A stretch of DNA of 59,870 nt, from contig JBCCUP010000025.1 in the NCBI GenBank assembly GCA_039196715.1, positions 1 to 59,870 on the forward strand, written 5' to 3'. This DNA is from Pseudomonadota bacterium. Its GTDB lineage: Bacteria; Pseudomonadota; Gammaproteobacteria; CALCKW01. This document shows positions 26,072-34,101 of the stretch, in pieces. The notes below the pieces were generated by a model. It searched no databases. It was given only the letters and a program-made list of their open reading frames with translations, and had not been told where the DNA came from. Each line of letters begins with the position of its first letter. Positions within the stretch are counted from its first letter, which is position 1. Position numbers and translations under genes: made by a program.

Positions 26072-27934
26072 TCAGTCGTCGAGGCTGTCGAGGAAATCGT
26101 CGAGCTCGTCCTGACTCAGGTCGACGTCCGGGTAGTCCAGCGGCGTCGTGGTGCCCGTGAGCTCAGTGGCCGAACCCGACACGGCCTGTTTGACGCTGTC
26201 GAGCAGCGCCTGCACTGTGGCAGTCGACACCCGTGCAGGCGGGAATCGACAGACAATCTCCAGCCCCTCGGCAGACTGACTGGCGTTGAACTCGAGGTCG
26301 TGCGCGCGCACGTTCTGTGGGTCGCGCAGGCTCTGCCAGTGTTGGAAGCGGTGTTGCCAGTCCGACGTCTCGGCAGCGCGCGCACCCGTGAAGTTGAACA
26401 GGATGCTCGGCTGGTGCGCGTTCGCGTCACCGTTGTGGTGGCCAACCCGGTCGAGCAGATGGTGTTTCAGTGCCGCATTCGCGCTCGGCTTGGCGTCCGC
26501 CAGTCGCTGCAGTTGCGCCGCCAAGGGTTCGTGCGCGGGCATGTCGAACACATGGGGGTAGAAACTCGTGAACCAGCCAACGCTGGCTGCGGTATCGACA
26601 TCGCTGCCGAGCTGATCTCGGCCGTGCGTCTCGACATCGACAACCAACGTGTCGACGTCGAATGTCTGACGCAGCGCGTTGCCCAGACACAACAGCACGA
26701 GGTCGTTCACTGTGATGCCGTTGTCAGATCCGGTGTCAGCCCCGAGGTCGTCGAGCATCACCCTGGCGGTGTCGCAGTCGATTTCTCTCGGTCGCTGTTG
26801 CGTCGTCGCGGCACCGTTGGCCACAGCGGGTGCCGCCGAACCGCCTGCAGTGCGGTCCTTGCGCAGTTGCGCCAGACGCAGTGCCCAGTCGCGGTAACTG
26901 ACGCTGGTCTGTACCAGTGGTGCCCCGCTGCCGGCGTAGTGGCGCCGAATCGCCGACATCAGCGGCTCCATCGACACGTGGTCGATGACCAGGTGGTGCG
27001 CCACCCAGACGAGCGACGACCCGTCTGCGAGCAGGCCAAAGCGGATCAGCCAACCGGCTTCCAGGTTGAACGTCTGCTGGAGCGCGTTGACCACGGCCTC
27101 GGCGTCCGCGCTGTCGTGTTGGCTGAACACCGTCGGCGGCGGCGTGCTCGGTACGAGCGCACGCCACCCGGCGTCGGATGATCTGAAGGCGGTGCCCAAC
27201 ACGGGCAACTCGGTGACGGCGGCGTCCACCGCCCGCGCCAGCCGGTCGGGATCCATGCCATCCGGCAAGTCGACGACACCGGCCAGGTTCCAGTGCTGAG
27301 GCGCCGGGTGGGATTGCGCGAAGAACCAGTCCTGAATCGGTGTCAGCGGGCTGAGGCCGGTGGCTTTGTGCACGTGCGTGACACCCTTGGGTGTCTCCGC
27401 CCGGGTCGACGCGACGATTTCGGCCACCGTGCCCGCGCCCGTGACGGCCTTGATGCCCACGTTCAGCCCGGCCTCACGGCAGCGGGAGACCAGCTTGATG
27501 GCCGTGATCGAATCACCGCCGAGTTCGAAGAAATTGTCGTCCGGGTGGATGAGATCCACACCCAGCAGGTCGGCGAGCAATGCCGCAAACTGCACAAAGG
27601 TGGCGTCCTCTGGCGCAGCGGGTGTCTCCCGTTCTCTGAGCAGCAGGGGTGTCGGCAAACGCCGGGTGTCGAGCTTGCCGTTCGGCAGGGCCGGGAGCGC
27701 GTCCACTTCCACGAACACGGTGGGCGTCATGTACGGCGGCAGTGCAGCCGCAGCCCGGCGCTTCAGCGCCGCGGGCGACACCGCGGCACGGCCTGTCGTC
27801 GTGTAGTAGGCCGTGAGTTGCGGTCGGGGCGGTTCATCGCGCGCTTCGCGCCGAACCGCCTCGCCGAGGCAGTGCAGTTGCTCGACAGTCAGTGCGCTCA
27901 ACTGCCGCCTGAGGTCGTCGGTCTGGCTAGGCAT
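26072..27934 (-). CDS. NRPS protein: C-terminal end of an A domain (A9-A10), PCP, E
   Basis: A 620-residue protein that starts in the middle of an adenylation domain. After a short helix (TDDLRRQLSALTVEQLHCL) it encodes only the A-domain tail: LTAYYTTTGRA, A9 LPPYMTP (65-71) and A10 LPNGKLDT with the catalytic Lys about 87. A carrier domain (FFELGGDSITAIKL, Ser 142) and an epimerization domain follow: VAHHLVIDHVSM (HHxxxDH, His replacing Gly), VETHGRD, VGWFTSFYP, ILFNFTG. It ends in an acidic tail, DLSQDELDDFLDSLDD, possibly a docking element. The missing A1-A8 part is in the gene starting at 31053. Its ATG overlaps the methyltransferase stop by 8 bases. Confidence 0.88.
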   Translation of the reverse strand: MPSQTDDLRRQLSALTVEQLHCLGEAVRREARDEPPRPQLTAYYTTTGRAAVSPAALKRRAAAALPPYMTPTVFVEVDALPALPNGKLDTRRLPTPLLLRERETPAAPEDATFVQFAALLADLLGVDLIHPDDNFFELGGDSITAIKLVSRCREAGLNVGIKAVTGAGTVAEIVASTRAETPKGVTHVHKATGLSPLTPIQDWFFAQSHPAPQHWNLAGVVDLPDGMDPDRLARAVDAAVTELPVLGTAFRSSDAGWRALVPSTPPPTVFSQHDSADAEAVVNALQQTFNLEAGWLIRFGLLADGSSLVWVAHHLVIDHVSMEPLMSAIRRHYAGSGAPLVQTSVSYRDWALRLAQLRKDRTAGGSAAPAVANGAATTQQRPREIDCDTARVMLDDLGADTGSDNGITVNDLVLLCLGNALRQTFDVDTLVVDVETHGRDQLGSDVDTAASVGWFTSFYPHVFDMPAHEPLAAQLQRLADAKPSANAALKHHLLDRVGHHNGDANAHQPSILFNFTGARAAETSDWQHRFQHWQSLRDPQNVRAHDLEFNASQSAEGLEIVCRFPPARVSTATVQALLDSVKQAVSGSATELTGTTTPLDYPDVDLSQDELDDFLDSLDD

Positions 27935-28724
27935 GCTTGCGGGCCACCACGTGCACGATCTCGCGGGACCACACGGCGTCGCGGGTGTCGTCCGGTATGT
28001 CGAGATCGGTCAGGAGGGTGAGGGAAACAGTGTCAAAGTGCGCGAACAGGGCGCGCTGGTGGGCTCGACTCAGTGAATCGATTTCACTGCTGAGGTAGGT
28101 GAACGCACCGCCCGGTCGCAAGAGCGCCGCCGCCGTGCTGAAAAAGTGCTCGGCAAAGGTTGCACTGTTGACCACCTGGTCGACAAAGTCTTCTTCGGTG
28201 AGCGGGTAGGTGTGGAACAGAATGCCGTCGTAGGTCTGGTAGTGTTCCTGGCAGTCTTGCCACATCGCATGCAGGAAGCGGATGTCGCGGCCGGGGTACT
28301 TCGCCACCCAGGTCGGAAATTGCCGGGCGATATCGTCGTTGCATTCGACCAGGGTGTGCGACCGGGGACCGCGTTGCTGCACGAAATCGGCCGCCACACC
28401 GCGGCCCATGCCGATTTCAAGGACGTCGGCGTCCGCGTGTGCAACGCTCGCTGCCATCGCCTGCATCACGGGTATCTGCCAATCCTCCATGATGTCCTCC
28501 GCGTTCAGCTGCTGCTGCGCGCGGTCCAACTCGATGGTGACGTCACTGCCCGCAATGAAATGCGGTGCCACGCGGTCGAGGTGGTTCAGTTCCTCGCCCG
28601 TCTCCCGCATCAGCCGATTCAACAGCCAGTTCCGCTGGCTGTCGCGTGGCGGCCGGATGAACTGCTCGTCGTTGAGGGTGAGGTGCAGCTCGTACGCTGT
28701 TGTGCGCTTTACACGTTTGGTCAT
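27927..28724 (-). CDS. Class I SAM methyltransferase, guanidinoacetate-methyltransferase-like, between two halves of an A domain
   Basis: A 265-residue methyltransferase. The SAM site is VLEIGMGRGV (101-110) with acidic VECND (Glu about 127); YDGILFHTYPLTEEDF (165-180) and LLRPGGAFTYLSS are strongly reminiscent of guanidinoacetate N-methyltransferase. NRPS methyltransferases usually sit inside A domains between motifs A8 and A9; here it is a separate polypeptide, encoded precisely between the genes for A1-A8 and A9-A10. It probably N-methylates the residue of this module. The ATG at 28724 is 22 bases after the upstream stop and lacks a good ribosome site; the frame is open back to 29033 but that part does not resemble a methyltransferase. 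Confidence 0.87.
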   Translation of the reverse strand: MTKRVKRTTAYELHLTLNDEQFIRPPRDSQRNWLLNRLMRETGEELNHLDRVAPHFIAGSDVTIELDRAQQQLNAEDIMEDWQIPVMQAMAASVAHADADVLEIGMGRGVAADFVQQRGPRSHTLVECNDDIARQFPTWVAKYPGRDIRFLHAMWQDCQEHYQTYDGILFHTYPLTEEDFVDQVVNSATFAEHFFSTAAALLRPGGAFTYLSSEIDSLSRAHQRALFAHFDTVSLTLLTDLDIPDDTRDAVWSREIVHVVARKHA

Positions 28725-28746
28725 GATCGGGGGCACTGCGGTACTG

Positions 28747-31053
28747 TCATGGCGATTCACTGTGGGCTTGTGCCACGGTTGCGCTTGCGGCCTGTTCGAG
28801 CAGGCGCGCCTGTTGCGTCGGCGCCAGCGCGGCCAGCGCCGGCAGCAGGGTGTCCACCAGTGCGGCGTGTTGGGCGGGTCGAGCAGCCACGGGTTCGGCG
28901 AGTTGCACGACAACCGTCCCGACGCCGTCCTCTTGCTCGAGGCACGATTCAATTTCAGCGGGTTCGATGCGGTAGCCGCGCACTTTGAGCTGGCGGTCGC
29001 TGCGGCCCGAGAAGCGGAACGCCCCGTCCTCACCCAGGTAGCCCACGTCGCCGCTGTGGTACGCCGTGGTGATGCCGTCCAGGTCTGCGACCAGGGCTCG
29101 CGCCACGGGGTGCAGGGCCTTGAAACGCTGTCCCGTCTGCTCGCCGTGGTTCAGGTAACCCGCGCTGAGGCCCGGGCCGGCAATGGCGAGCTCGCCTTCG
29201 ATGCCGGGCAGACACGGCCGCCCGGCGGGGTCCATGGCGAACAGTAGCGTGCCGGCGATCGGCTTGCCGATGGGGAGAGGCCCGGCCTGTGTGTCCGTGA
29301 TGTCCTGCACCGACGCCCACACCGTGGCTTCGGTGGGACCGTACTCGTTGTAGAGCCTGGCGTGCGGCACCGCGGCGCGGTGACGGGCCACAGTGTCGAT
29401 GCGGCACGCTTCGCCCGCGACGATCACGGCTTGCAGTGACTGCAGCCGGGTTGGGTCTGCGGTCTCGAGCAACGCGCCGTAGAGCGAGGGCAGACACAGG
29501 GTGTGGGTCACGCCGTGATGCTGAATCAAGCGGGCGATGGCGTCGGTGTCTTTTTCCTGCTCGGGCAACGGCAGCACCAACGCGCCGCCGCTGCACAGCG
29601 TGCCGTAGATGCCGGCCACCGAGCTGTCGAACGCAAACGACGACAACAGGAGAAAGCGCGAGTCTCCAAGGTTGCCGTAGTGGCCGACGCGCGCGTGGGT
29701 CGAGTGGATCAGATTGGCGTGGCTGATCACGACGCCCTTGGCGTTACCGGTGGAGCCTGACGTATAGATCAGATAGGCCGCCCTCGGGGTCGCAACGCGG
29801 AGTTCGGGCGTGGTGTCCTCAAACCGGTCAGCGGCTGACATGGCAACCGTCCTGACACCCGGTAGCGGATGGTCCGCCGAGCTGAGCACCCACGCGACGC
29901 CAGAGTCAGCCACAATGTCCGTGAGGCGTTTGTCCGGGTAGCTCGGGTCGAGCGGCAGGTACGCGTAGCCCGCTTTCAGAATCCCGATCAGGGCGGCAAT
30001 GAGGTCGGGGCTGCGTTCACAGTGCAGGCCGACGAAGCGTTGATCTGGTGCGCTGTTGTGCTGGACCAATCGGCAGAACCGGTTTGCTCGACGCTGCAGA
30101 TCGCGGTAACTGATGTGTTTTCCCTCGGAGACGATGGCCACGCGATCGGGGTACCGATTGCACGTGTCATCGATCCACTCGGCTATCGACGAAAACGCCT
30201 CGGGCCCACCGGTCGCGACAGCGGGTACCAGACTGGCCTCTTCCGAGCATCCAACGTAGTGGTGCCGGTGTTGCAGCAACGTGCCGACGAGCCACGCGTC
30301 CTGCAGGGCCGAGAGCGGCAAGCGCTCAAGGTCGTCGGTGTGGTCGCAGAGTCTGTCCAGCAGGCCGACCAGGTGGTCGAGCATCTGGCCCGACTGTCTT
30401 GCCGCCATGCGCGAGACATTGGTGTCCAGCGCGAGCTCAAGGGCATCGCGCTGGCGGACACGCAGCGTGAGCGGTGTGTGTGGGGGCGGCGCGTCGTCGC
30501 GCACACCGATACCGGGTGAATCGGAACCCGACGCGGCCGAGTGGTCTTCGACCACCAGCGTGGACTCGACCAAGGCATCGGGCGATGCCTGCCCGGGATG
30601 CAGTCTTGTCTGCTGCAGTTGAGCATCCAGTGCGCGAAACCACACCGAGGTCGTCTGATCGGCGCGCACCGCGACGAGCAACACCGGCGCCGTGGCTGGC
30701 GGGTCTGTGTCGCTGTCTGACGCTGCCTCGCTGTGCTGTACCCGTGCGGTCCGCGTGCAGAGCGCGACGTGATCGTTGCCGGTGTAGTGTTGCAGCAGCA
30801 GCGACCAGGCACCGTGCAGCACGGTGCCGAGACCAACGCCCAGTCGGCTTGAGCAGTGTGCCAGCCGGGCGCGATCGTCGGCGTTCAGCCGGTGAACGGA
30901 CCGCAACACGGTCGGCAGACGCGATGCGCCCTCGACCGCGTGTTCGGGCGGCGCCAGCTTCAGCGACGTTGCACCGTGGTCCTCAGGTACGCCTAGCTCA
31001 ATCCGTTCGGTGCCCGCGGCGTCCTGCGTGCGTTGTGAGGCGTCGTTGGCCAT
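28747..31053 (-). CDS. NRPS protein: condensation-domain remnant plus A-domain motifs A1-A8
   Basis: A 768-residue protein. Residues about 55-260 match only the C-terminal half of a condensation domain (LGVGLGTVLHGAWSLLLQHY, SVWFRALDAQLQQ, ALVESTLVVED); the half with HHxxxDG is absent. Residues about 288-703 form an adenylation core: ISYRDLQRRANRF, LKAGYAYLPLDPSYP, YLIYTSGSTGNAKGVV, LYNEYGPTEATVW, GELAIAGPGLSAGYL, YHSGDVGYL and A8 GRSDRQLKVRGYRIEPAEIE. After a 66-residue helical tail the protein stops with no A9, A10 lysine or carrier domain. These are on the protein encoded at 26072-27934. The pocket reads roughly D-S-A-C-I-A-E-V-W, unassigned. The ATG overlaps the HupE-like stop (TGATG). 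Confidence 0.88.
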   Translation of the reverse strand: MANDASQRTQDAAGTERIELGVPEDHGATSLKLAPPEHAVEGASRLPTVLRSVHRLNADDRARLAHCSSRLGVGLGTVLHGAWSLLLQHYTGNDHVALCTRTARVQHSEAASDSDTDPPATAPVLLVAVRADQTTSVWFRALDAQLQQTRLHPGQASPDALVESTLVVEDHSAASGSDSPGIGVRDDAPPPHTPLTLRVRQRDALELALDTNVSRMAARQSGQMLDHLVGLLDRLCDHTDDLERLPLSALQDAWLVGTLLQHRHHYVGCSEEASLVPAVATGGPEAFSSIAEWIDDTCNRYPDRVAIVSEGKHISYRDLQRRANRFCRLVQHNSAPDQRFVGLHCERSPDLIAALIGILKAGYAYLPLDPSYPDKRLTDIVADSGVAWVLSSADHPLPGVRTVAMSAADRFEDTTPELRVATPRAAYLIYTSGSTGNAKGVVISHANLIHSTHARVGHYGNLGDSRFLLLSSFAFDSSVAGIYGTLCSGGALVLPLPEQEKDTDAIARLIQHHGVTHTLCLPSLYGALLETADPTRLQSLQAVIVAGEACRIDTVARHRAAVPHARLYNEYGPTEATVWASVQDITDTQAGPLPIGKPIAGTLLFAMDPAGRPCLPGIEGELAIAGPGLSAGYLNHGEQTGQRFKALHPVARALVADLDGITTAYHSGDVGYLGEDGAFRFSGRSDRQLKVRGYRIEPAEIESCLEQEDGVGTVVVQLAEPVAARPAQHAALVDTLLPALAALAPTQQARLLEQAASATVAQAHSESP

Positions 31054-32201
31054 CAAGCGACCAGCCCCGTGCGCTCCAGGGTCCAGAACACGGCGATTGC
31101 CGCCGCCACCAGCGACACCGGCACGACGATGCCCGGACGGTAGATGACCGTGTTGCGAAGCAGGAAGAGCACCGGCAGCAACACCACGGCGATGAGGATC
31201 TGACCAAGTTCCACACCGATGTTGAACAACACCAGAATGCGCTCGATCAGGACCATGCGGAACTGCAGGTCGCCCATCACGGACGCGAAGCCCAGACCGT
31301 GGAACAACCCGAAGACGAAGATCAGCAGGAGGCTGTGCATCTGAGGCACCGGAAAGATGTTGGTGATCGCAAGCGCAACGATGGACAGGGCGATAACCAC
31401 TTCAACGAACGTGATGTTGACGGAGATGAGGTCGAGTGCAGCGAGCGACAAGGTCACGGAGTGGGCCACGGTAAAGGTGGTGACGATCTTCAGGGTGTTC
31501 CACAACACGCCCTTGAAATCGGACTGGGCAACCCAGGTGCCGTTCTGGTTTCGGAGCACGGCGGGCAGCAGGATCAACACGATGAACAGAATGTGATCGA
31601 GGCCAATGGCGATGTGTAACAGGCCCTGAACCAGGAAGTCGGTCCAGACCAGCACGCTGGGCGGTGCAGACAGGTCCAGTTGCATGGGTTCGGCGTCGGG
31701 CCCGAACACCAGCGCGACGTTTTCCGAGCCAAATTCGTTGCCGACCGCGCGGTTGTATTCGACGACCATGACGCTGCGGTGCAAGCGGTCGCCGACCATC
31801 ATCTCCGGCTGCAAGAAGATGCTGCTCGCCACCGTGACCTGGTTGCCGACTGGGAGCCGTTCGATCTGATACGGGTACTGCACGAAGTCCGTGTTCTCTT
31901 CGAACAGCGTCGTCGCCGAGAAGGTGATCGGCATCGGGCCGGTCGCGTCGGTGATCGAGAAGTGCGCCAACAGGTAGTCTCGAACTTGTTGCTGGCTGTT
32001 GATCGCACCTTGCAGGCGGTCACCGCCGGCATCGATGTCGATGTCGAGCTTGTCGACCAAATCCTCGTAGTGAATTTCGAAGCGTCCGGAGACCACCGAT
32101 TCCTCGACGTTGATCCACACATAGTTCTCGGACTTTGAGTGGGCTAGTGCCATCTCCAATGGCAGGAACAAGGCGGCTAGCAGGAGAAGGTGACGCAACA
32201 T
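31053..32201 (-). CDS. HupE/UreJ_2-family membrane protein, first gene of the NRPS operon
   Basis: A 382-residue protein with signal peptide (LLLLAALFLPLEMALA-H), a periplasmic domain of about 170 residues, and a C-terminal membrane domain of roughly six to seven helices. The membrane domain has the HupE/UreJ motifs LLHIAIGLDHILFIVLI (HxxxGxDH) and FGLFHGLGFASVM, whose His/Asp residues are thought to handle divalent metals such as nickel, cobalt or copper. It heads the leftward operon, and its stop is fused to the next NRPS start (TGATG), so the two are co-translated. This suggests that the peptide or its making is connected with a metal; that is inference. Confidence 0.85.
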   Translation of the reverse strand: MLRHLLLLAALFLPLEMALAHSKSENYVWINVEESVVSGRFEIHYEDLVDKLDIDIDAGGDRLQGAINSQQQVRDYLLAHFSITDATGPMPITFSATTLFEENTDFVQYPYQIERLPVGNQVTVASSIFLQPEMMVGDRLHRSVMVVEYNRAVGNEFGSENVALVFGPDAEPMQLDLSAPPSVLVWTDFLVQGLLHIAIGLDHILFIVLILLPAVLRNQNGTWVAQSDFKGVLWNTLKIVTTFTVAHSVTLSLAALDLISVNITFVEVVIALSIVALAITNIFPVPQMHSLLLIFVFGLFHGLGFASVMGDLQFRMVLIERILVLFNIGVELGQILIAVVLLPVLFLLRNTVIYRPGIVVPVSLVAAAIAVFWTLERTGLVA

Positions 32202-32933
32202 CGGAGGGTTCCTTGACTGTCAAACGTGCTGCTGGGAGACCGGGGCAACAGCAGCGGTAAATCGGTGTGAACCACACTGACGGGTGCGGTCCGCCTGCGC
32301 AACGGCGCGAGGCGAGAACTGGTCGGCGGGGCACGGCTTGGTGAGATCAACCTTGGCATTTGTGCGGTGTGTCACACTTTGCCGCTCACCCCTCTTGAAC
32401 TTCGCTCCCCCTTGACCTTGCAGACCGTGCCGGGTTCAGTGACGTCGTCACTGCCCGGGAACACGCGCCTGCTCGTTGCCTGCAGGACCGACACGAATAC
32501 CACAGTAAACGGGTGGCGGCTGTGATTTATTCATCACAGGCCGTGCACGCACGTCGTCGTACCAACCGGTCAGGACACGGTTGCAGTTCGCTCTCGTGTC
32601 CACCAATGCGCACGCCACGCAGTGCTACGCAGCTGTCACTCGGCGGGGTCAGGGGTGCGGTCGGTGGAACTTGTGCGCTCAGGGGCGTCAGAGGCAATCG
32701 ATCGGTGCACTGTTGGCCAACGCGCGCCAGTACAGCTCGGCCACGCGTGCGAACGCGCGATCAGCGGCGTACGCCAGCGTGGGTGTTTTGTGCCGTGATC
32801 GCCGAAACGATCGCGTCGAAACGGTCACCATGCGTGTCGAGACACGGTGTGTCGTGGCCGCAGGGGCCGGTTGTCCGACCGGCGCGGGCGGACCCCATTC
32901 CATTCACCAGGGCGAAGAGGCAGGTGCGGCAAC
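32202..32933. other. Divergent control region of the NRPS cluster
   Basis: About 730 bases between the leftward HupE-NRPS operon and the rightward dehydrogenase gene, with no supported gene; open frames here do not resemble proteins. It holds several symmetrical elements: TTGAC-T-GTCAA (32213-32223) just upstream of the HupE start, GTGTG-T-CACAC (32367-32377), and CTGTGAT-N6-ATCACAG (32520-32539). No regulator gene is seen in the cluster, so control probably comes from elsewhere. Confidence 0.5.
32520..32539. promoter_or_regulatory. Candidate operator: CTGTGAT-N6-ATCACAG
   Basis: Perfect 7-bp inverted repeat in an AT-richer pocket in the middle of the divergent control region. It resembles a Crp-type site, but the spacing between TGTGA and TCACA is 8, not the canonical 6. 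It could serve a dimeric regulator of both NRPS transcription units. Confidence 0.4.
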
Positions 32934-34079
32934 GTGGATTTTTCGTTGACAGCGTCGCAAGTCGAATCCGGCGAGGCCGTGGCCCGGTTTGCCCGCGACA
33001 CCCTGAACGGCGACGTCGTGCACGCCGACCGACATTGCCTCTTCTCCGATGACCTGTGGACCGCCTGTGCCGACTTCGGCGTGTTTCGCTGGCATGCGCC
33101 CGTAGACCAGGGCGGTGACGGGCTGGGCTACTTCGACACCACTCTGCGCCTCGAGGCGCTCGGTTACGGGTGCGAGGACAACGGCTTGGGCTTCGCGGTC
33201 GCCGCGCAGATCTGGGCTGTGCAGACCGCGCTGATCCAATTTGGTAGCGCGGCGCAGCACGAACGCTACCTTCCGGGCATGCTCTCGGGTACGACCAAAG
33301 CCTGCTTCGCGATCACCGAGAGCGGCAGCGGGTCAGATGCCTTCGCACTGCACACCACCGCGGTGAAGGACGGGTCAGACTACCTGATCACCGGGGAAAA
33401 GCGCCTCATCACCATGGCGCCCGAAGCGGATGTCGCGCTGGTGTTTGCCGTCACCAACCCGTCGGCCGGTCAGTGGGGGGTGTCCGCGTTCCTCGTCGAC
33501 ACGGATTCGCCAGGGGTCACCCGGCACTCGAACGACCCGAAAATGGGCTTGCGCACCGTGCCGTTCGGCTCGCTGACACTCGATCGCGTGCGGGTGCCCG
33601 CCGACGCGTTGGTGGCCAGGGAAGGGGCAGGCTGCAGCATTTTCAACCACGCGCAGATGCACGAGCGCAGTCTGGTGCTCGCGCCCCAGGTGGGCGCGAT
33701 GCGACGCCAACTGGAAAGCGCCATCGCCTTTGCCAACACGCGCGAGCGTGCTGGCACACCGATCGGTCAGCACCAGTCGGTGTCCAACCGCATTGCCGAC
33801 ATGGCGATCCGCCTCGACACCTGCCAGCTGCTGCTCTACCGCAACGCGTGCGCACTCGACGCGGGCAAACACAGCCTGCGCGAATCGGCCATCACCAAGA
33901 CGGTACTCAGCGAGGCCTTCGTCAAAAGCAGCCAGGAGGCCATCGCGATTCACGGGGGCCTTGGCTACACCACGGACGCCGGGGTCGAGCGGGATCTGCG
34001 CGACGCGGTGGGCGCAACCCTGTATGGCGGCACCGTCGACATTCAACGCAACATTATTGCCCGGATGCACGGGCTCTAG
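32934..34079 (+). CDS. Acyl-CoA-dehydrogenase-type flavoprotein, probable prolyl-PCP dehydrogenase
   Basis: A 381-residue flavin dehydrogenase. Family marks: CFAITESGSGSD, the RAGTPIGQHQSVSNRIADM helix and AIAIHGGLGYTTDAG. The usual catalytic Glu of YEGT is absent: the position reads LYGGTVDIQR (Gly 365). A Glu instead lies at 244 in MHERSLVLA, the helix-G position used by isovaleryl-CoA dehydrogenase and, as I recall, by prolyl-carrier-protein oxidases such as AnaB/PltE/RedW. With the free A domain and free PCP directly downstream, this matches the three-gene set that turns prolyl-PCP into pyrroline- or pyrrole-2-carboxyl-PCP. GTG start after GAAGAGGCAGG. Substrate is inferred from context. 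Confidence 0.85.
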   Translation: MDFSLTASQVESGEAVARFARDTLNGDVVHADRHCLFSDDLWTACADFGVFRWHAPVDQGGDGLGYFDTTLRLEALGYGCEDNGLGFAVAAQIWAVQTALIQFGSAAQHERYLPGMLSGTTKACFAITESGSGSDAFALHTTAVKDGSDYLITGEKRLITMAPEADVALVFAVTNPSAGQWGVSAFLVDTDSPGVTRHSNDPKMGLRTVPFGSLTLDRVRVPADALVAREGAGCSIFNHAQMHERSLVLAPQVGAMRRQLESAIAFANTRERAGTPIGQHQSVSNRIADMAIRLDTCQLLLYRNACALDAGKHSLRESAITKTVLSEAFVKSSQEAIAIHGGLGYTTDAGVERDLRDAVGATLYGGTVDIQRNIIARMHGL

Positions 34080-34101
34080 AACACACAATGGGGTCGTTAC
34101 C

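Noticed and set aside
28725-29033. Upstream extension of the methyltransferase frame
   Set aside because: It overlaps the well-conserved A7-A8 region of the NRPS gene in another frame and its translation is Arg/Ser/Pro-rich noise.
31053-32201. NRPS-associated siderophore exporter or receptor
   Set aside because: The protein has HupE/UreJ motifs and a single periplasmic domain; no TonB plug or barrel, or MFS/ABC exporter features, are present.
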